A stretch of DNA of 33,907 bases, taken from positions 1 to 33,907 of IMG/VR virus record IMGVR_UViG_3300028908_000022. One strand, written 5' to 3'. The notes beneath the pieces were generated by a model. That model was not told the DNA's origin. It saw only the letters and a list, made by a program, of their open reading frames with translations, and searched no databases. Shown one piece after another: positions 1-6,034 of the stretch. The first letter of the stretch is position 1, and each line of letters starts with the position of its first letter. The translations under genes and the position numbers were made by a program. The stretch comes from a virus.

Positions 1-127
1 AGAAACAGAAACTGTACGATTGTTAGAAATATAAGGTACCGGGTGGCATCGCAGATAACAGTTGATTACTGGCGGAAATAGATGGAAAACGGGTAGCGCA
101 GATCCTCACGGAAATATCTTCAGCGGC
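1..127. repeat. Direct terminal repeat, left copy
   Basis: Bases 1-127 are identical to 33781-33907, compared line by line. The exact match and the length of 127 suggest a circular or terminally redundant genome assembled with overlapping ends. The non-redundant genome would be 33,780 bp. Confidence 0.97.
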
Positions 128-191
128 TGCGTACAAAAGGAGAAAATCTAAGCATAATGCTATGCATACTGTTTGTGCGGTTGATCGGTAA

Positions 192-235
192 TGTGAGCTG
201 GTTTCCAGCTCACATAATGCGCACCGTTTGCGCAT
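192..235. other. Tandem perfect hairpins
   Basis: The first hairpin has a 10-bp perfect stem, TGTGAGCTGG (192-201) with CCAGCTCACA (205-214), and a TTT loop. The second follows after two bases, with a 7-bp perfect stem, ATGCGCA (217-223) with TGCGCAT (229-235), and a 5-base loop. A weaker GCATA/TATGC stem lies just upstream at 152-165. No T-run follows, so a simple intrinsic terminator is unlikely. A structured RNA leader, an origin hairpin or a protein-binding site are alternatives. Confidence 0.6.
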
Positions 236-422
236 CGTTATATATAGGGATCTTTGGCGCGGGCATTGACCGTCTCGTTTGCGGTTAGTTTCTATGTACG
301 GACAGAAACGGTTCGGAAACGTTGCGGTGTTCAACAGAGGACCAGGTGGGAGAAACTGGCTCAGAACTTGTCGGAATAGTTTCCGTGCGTAGCGGAATTG
401 GTATGGGCTCAGGGGCGTTTTG

Positions 423-436
423 GCGCGAGCTCGCGC
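423..436. other. Perfect 14-bp GC-rich palindrome
   Basis: GCGCGAGCTCGCGC at 423-436 is fully self-complementary with no loop. It is followed at 439-457 by a GGCTTT/AAAGCC hairpin with a 7-base loop. Both lie about 60-100 bp upstream of the sigma-70 promoter at 519-547. It could be a dimeric regulator site or part of an origin; the function is unknown. Confidence 0.5.
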
Positions 437-518
437 ACGGCTTTAACCCCGAAAGCCGCCGCCCGTCTCGAGTGGGACCCCCTCTCCACTCACACACCTC
501 CCCACCGCGTGTTTCCCC

Positions 519-547
519 TTGACGAAATGTCCCAGATGTTCTATAAT
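519..547 (+). promoter_or_regulatory. Sigma-70/sigma-A promoter of the rightward arm
   Basis: The -35 box is TTGACG (519-524), the spacer is 17 bases, and the -10 box is a perfect TATAAT (542-547). The predicted transcript starts near 554 and would read the first rightward genes (613 onwards). This is the closest match to a host housekeeping promoter on the plus strand and a good candidate for an early promoter. Confidence 0.8.
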
Positions 548-612
548 GTAACCGATGACATATATCGGCTCTCTGTGCCTGGCGCTGAGAAGATAGCCGA
601 GCTTGCGGCGGC

Positions 613-831
613 ATGGATGTAATGGAGATATTCGGATGTTTCGAAGCTGATGCAGATGGCTCCGACGAATATAGTGTCAGTTTTATCCTACGTTCGAGGA
701 GAAACGTTCCTGCCCTTGAGGAGAAGATAAAAAGGTACCTCAAGCGTGGCCTCAAACTCCTCGAAATCGTAATGAGAGATAAGGCAAACGACAGCCAAAA
801 GGAAAAGACTATAATCGTCTCGACAGACTAG
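613..831 (+). CDS. Small protein of unknown function, first gene of the rightward arm
   Basis: This 72-residue protein is the first plausible gene downstream of the 519-547 promoter. It has a short acidic N-terminal part and a Lys/Arg-rich helical middle (KRYLKRGLKLLEIVMRD). No known domain is recognised. The ribosome site is weak, so the ATG at 613 and the ATG at 622 are both possible starts. It is followed 10 bases later by a zinc-ribbon gene on the same strand, so the two probably share a transcript. As the first gene behind a strong promoter it may act early on the host, but that is only inference from position. Confidence 0.5.
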   Translation: MDVMEIFGCFEADADGSDEYSVSFILRSRRNVPALEEKIKRYLKRGLKLLEIVMRDKANDSQKEKTIIVSTD

Positions 832-841
832 GAGCGAAACA

Positions 842-1147
842 GTGCCGGTTGGGATCTGCCCTGTGTGTGGTAGAAAGCGTTATTTGGGCATGGAAACAGG
901 TGTTTGCTTCGATTGCGAATTCGAGCAAATGAAAAGCAATAACAAGGACGCAGAGGCAACACGGGCAGCAGAAGAACAGGAGGTCAAGCAAGAAATGCCT
1001 AGCAAGAGAGGCGTTTGCAAAGAATGCGGGCGGGAGATGTTTATCAAGGGCTACGGGCTCTGTGGCACGTGCTACGACCGGCTGAAAAAGGAAAAACGAC
1101 TGCCGGTGAAACTTACCATCACGGTAAATTTCGAGCGCTGCCCCTAG
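842..1147 (+). CDS. Double zinc-ribbon protein
   Basis: This 101-residue protein starts with GTG, with AGGAG eight bases upstream. It holds two four-cysteine units: CPVC with CFDC in the first 25 residues, and CKEC with CGTC in the second half. A charged linker (about 30-50) separates them. This is the pattern of two zinc ribbons in tandem. Such small proteins usually bind nucleic acid or protein, but nothing in the sequence identifies a target. It is followed by a 280-bp intergenic stretch with its own promoter, so it ends the first small transcription unit. Confidence 0.8.
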   Translation: MPVGICPVCGRKRYLGMETGVCFDCEFEQMKSNNKDAEATRAAEEQEVKQEMPSKRGVCKECGREMFIKGYGLCGTCYDRLKKEKRLPVKLTITVNFERCP

Positions 1148-1312
1148 CTCCTCAAATCCCTCCAACAGAAAGCAGAAGAGGACTTCCGCTCTGTCGACAT
1201 GGAAATCCTCTGGATAATTAAGCAGAGCTTGAGCCAGCGCAGCTGAGCAGAAAGCCGGAATGGGGAACAGCGCGCACTGCGCGTTGGTCCGTCTGCTGGT
1301 GCGCTAATTACT

Positions 1313-1328
1313 GTCCAATTTATTGGAC
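1313..1328. promoter_or_regulatory. Operator-like inverted repeat
   Basis: GTCCAAT (1313-1319) and ATTGGAC (1322-1328) form a perfect 7-bp inverted repeat around a two-base centre. This is the size and form of a site for a dimeric HTH repressor. It lies 46 bp upstream of the TTGACA at 1374 and 21 bp upstream of a TATAAT hexamer at 1349-1354. The phage encodes two HTH proteins (2234-2476 and 29222-29626) that could bind it. The assignment is inferred from symmetry and position only. Confidence 0.45.
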
Positions 1329-1373
1329 CAGGCGCCCCCCGCATACCATATAATAAAACATAAATCAATAAGG

Positions 1374-1402
1374 TTGACAAGCCTTGAACGATATGTTACG
1401 TT
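1374..1402 (+). promoter_or_regulatory. Candidate promoter of the nucleotide-metabolism genes
   Basis: A perfect TTGACA (1374-1379) is followed after 17 bases by TACGTT (1397-1402), a weak match to the -10 consensus. The spacing and the GTTACGTT around the -10 position resemble two candidate promoters of the leftward arm (33558-33530 and 33070-33042). The leader would be short, about 20 bases, and includes GGAGG before the ATG at 1428. A separate TATAAT at 1349-1354 lacks a well-spaced -35 box. Confidence 0.55.
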
Positions 1403-1427
1403 TTGTATAAAACGCTCGGAGGTTGGA

Positions 1428-2141
1428 ATGCGCTTAATCGGGATTTTCGGTCCGTCGAGGGTTGGGAAGAGCACAGCGGCGAGAGAGTTCCTCGAGGAAT
1501 TGTCTGATAGCGGGTGCAGGGCCGTTGTTGAGAGTTTTGCTGCTCCGCTGAAGGACGTTGTGAAAAGGGCGATGAGGGTTCCGGGCAGCAAGGGAGATGA
1601 GGGGCTCAAAAAGAGCGGGGATAAGTTCGATTTCGCGCGTGATCTCGAGATTAACGTGCTTGATTCTTTTCTCTTGAAAAATGGCCTTCCGGGATTGTCG
1701 AATCGGGACCTGGCGAAGCTGCTGCAAGCCGGTGTTACCACGGCTAGCAGCGCGTACAGGTGGCTTATGCAGTTTTTCGGAACGGACGTGGTCAGGCAGA
1801 GGGATCCGGCGTTCTGGGTTAGGCTGATGGATTCCCGGCTGGTAAAGCATCTGGATTCGGACGTGGATATTGTCGTTATAGATGATGGGAGGTTCATAAA
1901 CGAGTTCGAGTTGGTGTCCAGGGTGTGGCGAGGTTATACGGTTGGGATTGTGTCCGGGGACGCCTTTAGAGGTGCCCATGAATCCGATATAACGGCCCAG
2001 ACCGTCGCCGAGATGTGCGATGCGGTGTTTGTGAGTAGGAGGGAGACGATTGGTAAGGTTGTGGATAGCGTGAAAGAATGGATGAGGAGGTGCGTCCGTG
2101 ATATGCCCGAAGTGCGGGGGAGATACCAGAGTAACGGATAA
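1428..2141 (+). CDS. Deoxynucleoside monophosphate kinase
   Basis: This 237-residue cytoplasmic enzyme is predicted to phosphorylate dNMPs, probably including dTMP and any modified dNMP, to diphosphates. The N-terminus carries a clear P-loop (GPSRVGKST, residues 8-16). The segment [18 protein letters not shown] matches the conserved Gln-Phe-Gly-Thr-x-x-x-Arg region of phage dNMP kinases such as T4 gene 1. The ATG at 1428 is preferred over an upstream in-frame ATG at 1323 because it has GGAGG six bases upstream and starts directly with the kinase fold. The gene leads the ThyX and dCMP deaminase cassette, with which it would form a route from dCMP to dTTP. Its 3' end overlaps the next gene by 44 bases. 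Confidence 0.85.
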   Translation: MRLIGIFGPSRVGKSTAAREFLEELSDSGCRAVVESFAAPLKDVVKRAMRVPGSKGDEGLKKSGDKFDFARDLEINVLDSFLLKNGLPGLSNRDLAKLLQAGVTTASSAYRWLMQFFGTDVVRQRDPAFWVRLMDSRLVKHLDSDVDIVVIDDGRFINEFELVSRVWRGYTVGIVSGDAFRGAHESDITAQTVAEMCDAVFVSRRETIGKVVDSVKEWMRRCVRDMPEVRGRYQSNG

Positions 2142-2283
2142 GAGGCACCAGAAGAGGACGAACAGGAACTGGCGGAGAAGAGAATGCCGGAGATGCGGTT
2201 ACAGGTTTACAACGTACGAGGAGGTGAAGGAGTGTGAGGTACACGGACGAGGTGATGGAGCGAGTCGCCCGGAGGCTCGCTGA
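2098..2283 (+). CDS. Stand-alone NrdR-like zinc ribbon
   Basis: This 61-residue protein starts with GTG, with AGGAGG upstream. Cys pairs C3/C6 and C30/C33, followed by [13 protein letters not shown], match the N-terminal zinc-ribbon DNA-binding domain of NrdR, the repressor of ribonucleotide reductase genes. NrdR is normally about 150 residues with an ATP-cone domain that senses nucleotides; that domain is absent here. Sitting between dNMP kinase and ThyX genes, it could bind NrdR boxes or compete with host NrdR. Its start lies inside the kinase gene and its end inside the next gene, so translation is coupled. Confidence 0.75.
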   Translation: MICPKCGGDTRVTDKRHQKRTNRNWRRRECRRCGYRFTTYEEVKECEVHGRGDGASRPEAR

Positions 2284-2476
2284 AGGAGCGACGATTACGG
2301 ATATAGCGAAGGAGCTCGGTGTTTCGAGACCAGCGCTCTCGAGGGCGATAAGGCGGTGGAGGGCGCGACGTGCTGTAGGGGCGGTGGAGCCTTTGTGGTT
2401 TTGCCCGAGATGTTGGTGTGTCACGCCGAAAGGCGTAGAAAAGTGCCAGGGGTGTGGGATCAAGTTTGACGGTTAA
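2234..2476 (+). CDS. HTH and zinc-ribbon fusion protein, likely DNA-binding
   Basis: This 80-residue protein starts with GTG at 2234, directly behind AAGGAG. Residues about 5-45 form a helix-turn-helix ([18 protein letters not shown] then [13 protein letters not shown]) of the resolvase/Hin recognition type. Residues about 55-77 form a zinc ribbon, CPRC then CQGC. This is a small regulator-like architecture without an effector domain. It overlaps the preceding gene by 50 bases and ends 10 bases before thyX. It is a candidate autoregulator of this cassette through the inverted repeat at 1313-1328, which is not shown by the sequence alone. Confidence 0.75.
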   Translation: MRYTDEVMERVARRLAEGATITDIAKELGVSRPALSRAIRRWRARRAVGAVEPLWFCPRCWCVTPKGVEKCQGCGIKFDG

Positions 2477-2486
2477 GGAGATTTAG

Positions 2487-3446
2487 ATGCTCGTTACTCT
2501 CTTAGAGTACCAGGAACAGGCAAGGGATCGTTATGCCTGGTTTGTGGAGAATGCCGGTAGTCTTCCCATTCATGATGGGCTGATTTTATCAGCCCTTGGA
2601 GCCAGGATCTGCTACAGTAACGACCATCCCGCTAATTTACTTTTTAACGACAAGCGGGTGGTGGACCCCGAGGAACGGGTGGCGTTTCTTAACCGACTGT
2701 ATAAGGCCGGGCATTTTTCGGTATTTGCGCACAGTCCGGTGATGTTTTGGTGGTGTTACGAGGATGAGCCTTTTGTTCCTCCTTTTGACGGTCGTATGTT
2801 GTATAAGTTATGGGGATTTTATGATGATTGGTGCCTCTACTACTGCGCTAACTTCCGTCACGTAGCTGAGGCTTTCAATTGGGAAGGAGAGGATTTCGAA
2901 ATCGTGCTCAGGCGCGCTTGTACGAGCACGAATTCGAGTTTAGAGGCTTGGTGGATTGGTAAAGATGGCCGAGTATTGAAGCCTGTTGATTCCGGAGATA
3001 TGGTCTCCGAATCGGGTGTTCTTTGTCTCTTCCTTAGGGAAGAGCCGTGGCAGTGGTTTTCATTCGTAGCTCACGGCTATAGCCGGATCTTTTCCCATCA
3101 GCTAGTGCGGCATACATGGCTGAATTTCAGTCAAAGAAGCCATAGGTACACGAAAGTGGACGATGTTGTTATACCGCCAAGTGTCGGAAGGAGCGCACGC
3201 ACTTCTCGTGTTGCGAGAGACGCGTGTGACAGAGTTTTGTCAGTGTATAGGGTGCTTGTTGAGGCCCATGTCCCCAAGGAAGATGCCAGGTTCGTGACTC
3301 CAGCTGGGGTTGCAACGACTATCATGGCCTCCGGGCCGAGGTTCGTTTGGGAGGATTTTGTGGCTAAGAGGAAGCACCCGAAGGCGCAGTGGGAGATTAG
3401 GGAGTTCGCCCAGGTTGTTGAGGAGGTGTTGAAGGAGGTCTTATGA
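2487..3446 (+). CDS. thyX: Flavin-dependent thymidylate synthase ThyX, variant
   Basis: ThyX makes dTMP from dUMP using FAD, methylenetetrahydrofolate and NADPH. The signature RHR-x7-S appears as RHT-x7-S (residues 208-218) followed by HRY, so the nucleophile-activating Ser and the following Arg are present but the second Arg of RHR is Thr. The C-terminal region, with R, R and AQWEIREFAQ near residues 285-310, also fits the family. At 319 residues it is longer than the usual 220-250, with extra sequence around residues 95-190. In GHFSVFAHSPVMF the usual Glu before His is Ala. AAGGAG precedes the ATG, and the gene overlaps the deaminase by 4 bases. Confidence 0.88.
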   Translation: MLVTLLEYQEQARDRYAWFVENAGSLPIHDGLILSALGARICYSNDHPANLLFNDKRVVDPEERVAFLNRLYKAGHFSVFAHSPVMFWWCYEDEPFVPPFDGRMLYKLWGFYDDWCLYYCANFRHVAEAFNWEGEDFEIVLRRACTSTNSSLEAWWIGKDGRVLKPVDSGDMVSESGVLCLFLREEPWQWFSFVAHGYSRIFSHQLVRHTWLNFSQRSHRYTKVDDVVIPPSVGRSARTSRVARDACDRVLSVYRVLVEAHVPKEDARFVTPAGVATTIMASGPRFVWEDFVAKRKHPKAQWEIREFAQVVEEVLKEVL

Positions 3447-4006
3447 GGATTCCTTGGAACGAATATTTCATGCTACTTGCTAAGCTAGTGTCATTGCGTT
3501 CTACTTGCCTTAGAAGGCAGGTAGGAGCCGTTATTGTCAAGGATAGGAGGGTACTTGCTACTGGGTACAATGGCCAGCTGCCTGGGAGGTGGCATTGCGA
3601 TGACAATGTCAGATGCTGGGAGAAGTGCCCAACGAAAGAGTGCATCGATCTCGGTGTTTGTCCGTTTGATTGGCCGGTTGAACCGGAGTGCCTGAAAACG
3701 GTGAAGGGTGATGCCAGGTACTGTCGGGCCGTTCATGCCGAGGCCAACGCTATTCTACAAGCTGCTAAGCTGGGGATACCGCTCGGAGGGGCGACCATTT
3801 ACTGCACGTTGAAACCTTGCCCGGATTGTATTAAGTCGATTGCTTCTGCCGGTATAAAACGGGTCGTTTATGGAAGCGATTATTATCATGACAGCCCTGA
3901 GCTCTGGAATTTCTGGAAAACGGAGTCCGGTCTCGAGTTCGAGGAACTGAGGATTTCGGATATGGCGTTGGATTTTGTTAGGAAGGTTTTAACGAATAAG
4001 GAATAA
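3443..4006 (+). CDS. dCMP deaminase
   Basis: This 187-residue zinc enzyme deaminates dCMP to dUMP, the substrate of the upstream ThyX. The active site is visible as H98-A-E100 and P125-C126-P-D-C129 (HAEAN and KPCPDC), the standard zinc and proton-shuttle motifs of the cytidine/deoxycytidylate deaminase fold. Four further Cys between about residues 52 and 83 (HCDD, RCWEKC, ECIDLGVC) may form the second structural zinc site seen in T4-type dCMP deaminases. The ATG overlaps the thyX stop by 4 bases, so the two are co-translated. Confidence 0.92.
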   Translation: MRIPWNEYFMLLAKLVSLRSTCLRRQVGAVIVKDRRVLATGYNGQLPGRWHCDDNVRCWEKCPTKECIDLGVCPFDWPVEPECLKTVKGDARYCRAVHAEANAILQAAKLGIPLGGATIYCTLKPCPDCIKSIASAGIKRVVYGSDYYHDSPELWNFWKTESGLEFEELRISDMALDFVRKVLTNKE

Positions 4007-4020
4007 AGGAGGTATGTGTT

Positions 4021-4443
4021 ATGGGAAAAGTGTTCAAGGGTACCAGGAAGGCCGTTGTGGCGAATGCTGCGGTTGTTAGTAAGTTGATAGAGGCATCGGT
4101 TATTCTGCTACTCCATGGCAAAGCGGAATACGCGGATGACCTTATTGAGGCTATGGAAGAGGTGAAAAAAGCGCTCCAGTCTGATGAGGTGACTCTTGAG
4201 AGTCAGGTGCATGAGTTAGTGGAGAAGGCATTTCAACGGATGTTAGAGGGGAAACCGTATCACGTGAAAGCTGCTATGATGGCTGTACTTGATGCCGTTT
4301 TGGCGATGGCAGCGGAGAAGGTGACTTTCGATCTCGATGACTGGCTTTCTGCTGAGGAGCGGAAAGCTTGGGTGGGGTTGGTTGACGGTGTGATTAGGGC
4401 TGCAAAGGTAGTTATGGAGAATGAAACTTCCGGAAGGGCTTGA
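4021..4443 (+). CDS. Helical protein of unknown function
   Basis: This 140-residue protein has AAAGGAGG upstream of the ATG. It is predicted to be almost all alpha-helical, rich in Ala, Val, Leu and Glu, with no Cys, signal peptide or clear membrane segment. I do not recognise a family. Its 3' end overlaps the sigma-region-2 gene by 23 bases, so the two are probably made together. A partner role for the sigma-like protein is possible but only by position. Confidence 0.75.
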   Translation: MGKVFKGTRKAVVANAAVVSKLIEASVILLLHGKAEYADDLIEAMEEVKKALQSDEVTLESQVHELVEKAFQRMLEGKPYHVKAAMMAVLDAVLAMAAEKVTFDLDDWLSAEERKAWVGLVDGVIRAAKVVMENETSGRA

Positions 4444-4681
4444 TCCGTTTGCCTTTGTCCGGAAGGCTGGTGGTGATTTGCTCCGGAGGTATCCGTTGTT
4501 TGCCGACGAGATGTTTCTCGAGGGCTTGCTCGGTTTAGCGGAAGCGCTGGCGAAGGCTGATCCTGGGAAAAATTTCAAGGCGTACGCTCGAATAAGGGTT
4601 AGAGGAAAGATGATGGACTTTGTGCGCCGGGAGTATAAGTTTTACAGCAACCATGTTCCGATAGAGACGGTTGATGTCTAG
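4421..4681 (+). CDS. Stand-alone sigma-70 region 2-like protein
   Basis: This 86-residue protein resembles region 2 of sigma factors, the part that binds the beta' clamp and the -10 element. Residues about 10-72 follow the sigma-2 pattern, best seen in EGLLGLAEALAKADP, then FKAYARIRVRGKMMDFVRR, which parallels the FliA/WhiG stretch GLxxAxxxFDPxxxxxFxxYAxxRIRGAxxDxLR. Regions 3 and 4 are missing; the chain ends soon after at VPIETVDV. The ribosome site is weak and the start lies inside the preceding gene, implying coupling. It lies upstream of the virion genes, where a late-gene specificity factor would fit. The fold match is good by eye; the function is inference. Confidence 0.65.
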   Translation: MKLPEGLDPFAFVRKAGGDLLRRYPLFADEMFLEGLLGLAEALAKADPGKNFKAYARIRVRGKMMDFVRREYKFYSNHVPIETVDV

Positions 4682-5162
4682 CGTGCGTTTTGTTTTCTTC
4701 AAGGGTATCAGCCTTTTGTCCAGGCTCATCCGATTCTGGACGAGGTCAAGTATTTCCCATGTTGCGTATAAAGCCGGGGATTCAGAGTTGATTGAGGCGT
4801 GGAAGTTTCACGATGGCGTGAGGTGGGGCGTGTCGGACTTTAGTAACCATACGCCGGGTACGCCGTGGGAAGAGTGGGAAGTTGATGTAACGGATGAGAT
4901 GGCCCGGAGGATCGATGAGGGGTTTAGGAGGCTTGCAGGGAAGAAGGTTCCGTGGGATTTAAGTGGTGTCGTCGGGTTCGTGTTTAAGTGCGGGGATGAT
5001 CCGGGCAGCTTTTTCTGTTCGGAGGGGTGTGTACAGGTGCTTCAGGATGCTGGGGTTCTTCCGAAAGGGCTCGAGGCCTGGAGGTTCAGTCCAGTCCTTT
5101 TTAGGGAGGTATTGAAGGTTGTCGGAGCAAGAAAGGTTGCAGAAGGTGTTGTTGGAGATTAA
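4674..5162 (+). CDS. Permuted papain-like (YiiX/NlpC-P60 type) hydrolase
   Basis: This 162-residue protein has the circularly permuted papain pattern: an early catalytic His in SISHVAY (about residue 29), Glu in LIEAW, and a late Cys in FFCSEGCVQ (about residue 115). That order, with the CSE motif, is typical of YiiX/YebB-like cysteine hydrolases and LRAT-like relatives that cut amide bonds in peptidoglycan or lipids. No signal peptide or wall-binding repeat is visible. The gene overlaps the sigma-like gene by 8 bases. It is one of only two cell-wall-hydrolase candidates in the genome, so a role in lysis is possible but unproven. Confidence 0.65.
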   Translation: MSSVRFVFFKGISLLSRLIRFWTRSSISHVAYKAGDSELIEAWKFHDGVRWGVSDFSNHTPGTPWEEWEVDVTDEMARRIDEGFRRLAGKKVPWDLSGVVGFVFKCGDDPGSFFCSEGCVQVLQDAGVLPKGLEAWRFSPVLFREVLKVVGARKVAEGVVGD

Positions 5163-5316
5163 CCATGTCGTGAGGAATTCCATGCTTGAGGTTGCATTGT
5201 GCGCGAGGATGCTTAGAAAAGGAGCTTGCTGCAGCTCGGTTGCAGACAAACTGGACGGAGCCGTAAAGAGAGTCTTTGCTATTCTTGACCGTTATAGGTC
5301 TGGGAGGGAGCAATGA
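5119..5316 (+). CDS. Small helical protein of unknown function
   Basis: This 65-residue protein starts with TTG at 5119, chosen because AGGGAGGT lies just upstream. It appears fully helical, with a heptad-like pattern suggesting a short coiled coil, and has three Cys (ALCARM, ACC). No family is recognised. It overlaps the papain-like gene by 44 bases and the next gene by 4 bases (ATGA). Confidence 0.6.
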   Translation: MSEQERLQKVLLEINHVVRNSMLEVALCARMLRKGACCSSVADKLDGAVKRVFAILDRYRSGREQ

Positions 5317-5672
5317 ATATTGATTTAATTTGTACCACCTTAAGTTATTCGCTGTCCGGTAAAACGGTTACCTTAAATATACAGTTCCAGCTCGTGGATC
5401 TAGATCAGCTTGATTCCGATGGTCTTCCGAAGGTTCTTGATAAGAAGGTGATAACTGTTCGGCAGAACATCATGGACACCGATGCTCTTAGCAACCTGAA
5501 GGCAAAGATCCTGAGAGAAGTTGAAAGATACCTCGTACAGGCAAGGGATAACGTATCCGTTCTGAACGCAATGTTTGGTACCCTGGATCCGGAAGAGATA
5601 ATCGGTATATTAAAGTCGAACCTTGAGACAGATGTAAAAGCATTAGTAGCTGATGTATTTGGAGGTGTATAA
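5313..5672 (+). CDS. Unknown protein, possibly virion-associated
   Basis: This 119-residue protein has a beta-rich first half (residues 5-55, hydrophilic/hydrophobic alternation) and a helical second half. There is no recognisable motif, signal peptide or membrane segment. It is coupled by ATGA to the preceding gene and by a shared TAATG to the following beta-rich protein. Its place at the front of a run of beta-rich genes fits a minor structural role, which is inference. Confidence 0.7.
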   Translation: MNIDLICTTLSYSLSGKTVTLNIQFQLVDLDQLDSDGLPKVLDKKVITVRQNIMDTDALSNLKAKILREVERYLVQARDNVSVLNAMFGTLDPEEIIGILKSNLETDVKALVADVFGGV

Positions 5673-6034
5673 TGGCAGGCTTGGTCGCCCAGACGCCGAC
5701 AGATATTAGTTTAGCAACGACGAGTGTCGCTGCTGGTGCTGATGTCAAGCTAGCAGATATTACGGTTGATAACGCCGTTTGCGCGGATTTGGTCGTGAGT
5801 ACCTCAACCGACGCTGCCTCCACGGAGGGGCTTGAAGTCTACCTTGTGAAGGTGGTTGATGTGGTAGTGGCTGATAATAGGTACCTTACACTCGAAGTTG
5901 AAGGAGGAGGTGCAAGTAAAGATCTGTGTTTCCCACTTGAGGCTGGTGCTTACGAGCTGCGGGCCAAGAATAATGACGCTTCTTATGCCGCCACGGTAAG
6001 TGCGGCTAAACTAAAGACCTACATCTGGCAATGA
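5672..6034 (+). CDS. Beta-rich Ala/Val-rich protein, putative virion component
   Basis: This 120-residue protein is rich in Ala, Val, Thr and Asp and low in charge, and its composition suggests a single beta-sandwich domain, as in phage decoration or fibre-associated proteins. No signal peptide is visible. GGAGG lies 6 bases before the ATG, and the gene overlaps the LamG protein downstream by 4 bases (ATGA). It is therefore likely to be made with that receptor-binding candidate and may pack against it. No specific family is recognised. Confidence 0.7.
   Translation: MAGLVAQTPTDISLATTSVAAGADVKLADITVDNAVCADLVVSTSTDAASTEGLEVYLVKVVDVVVADNRYLTLEVEGGGASKDLCFPLEAGAYELRAKNNDASYAATVSAAKLKTYIWQ

Larger units (their letters stand above)
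128..612. other. Noncoding divergent region, right half (candidate origin/control region)
   Basis: I see no convincing gene here. Open frames exist on both strands, but their translations are of low-complexity or unnatural composition and lack ribosome sites. The region holds two adjacent perfect hairpins (192-214 and 217-235), a perfect 14-bp palindrome (423-436), a GGCTTT/AAAGCC hairpin (439-457), a C/T/A-rich tract around 476-507 and a strong sigma-70 promoter at 519-547. Together with 33494-33780 it forms the one long noncoding segment of the circular genome, sitting between divergent arms. That is a common place for a replication origin and early promoters; the origin role is inference. 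Confidence 0.6.

Noticed and set aside
157-288. A 42-codon plus-strand frame with AAGGAG upstream
   Set aside because: The ribosome site is 13 bases from the ATG, too far, and the frame runs through both tandem hairpins; the translation shows no domain.
23-755. Open frames on the minus strand at 23-334 and 285-755, and plus-strand frames at 322-522 and 398-622
   Set aside because: They lack ribosome sites, have unnatural composition, overlap each other and the hairpins and promoter, and look like chance frames in noncoding DNA.
1349-1354. TATAAT as the -10 box of a promoter starting from TTGGAC at 1323
   Set aside because: The spacing is 20 bases, outside the usual 16-18, so it is mentioned only as a possible element and not called a promoter.
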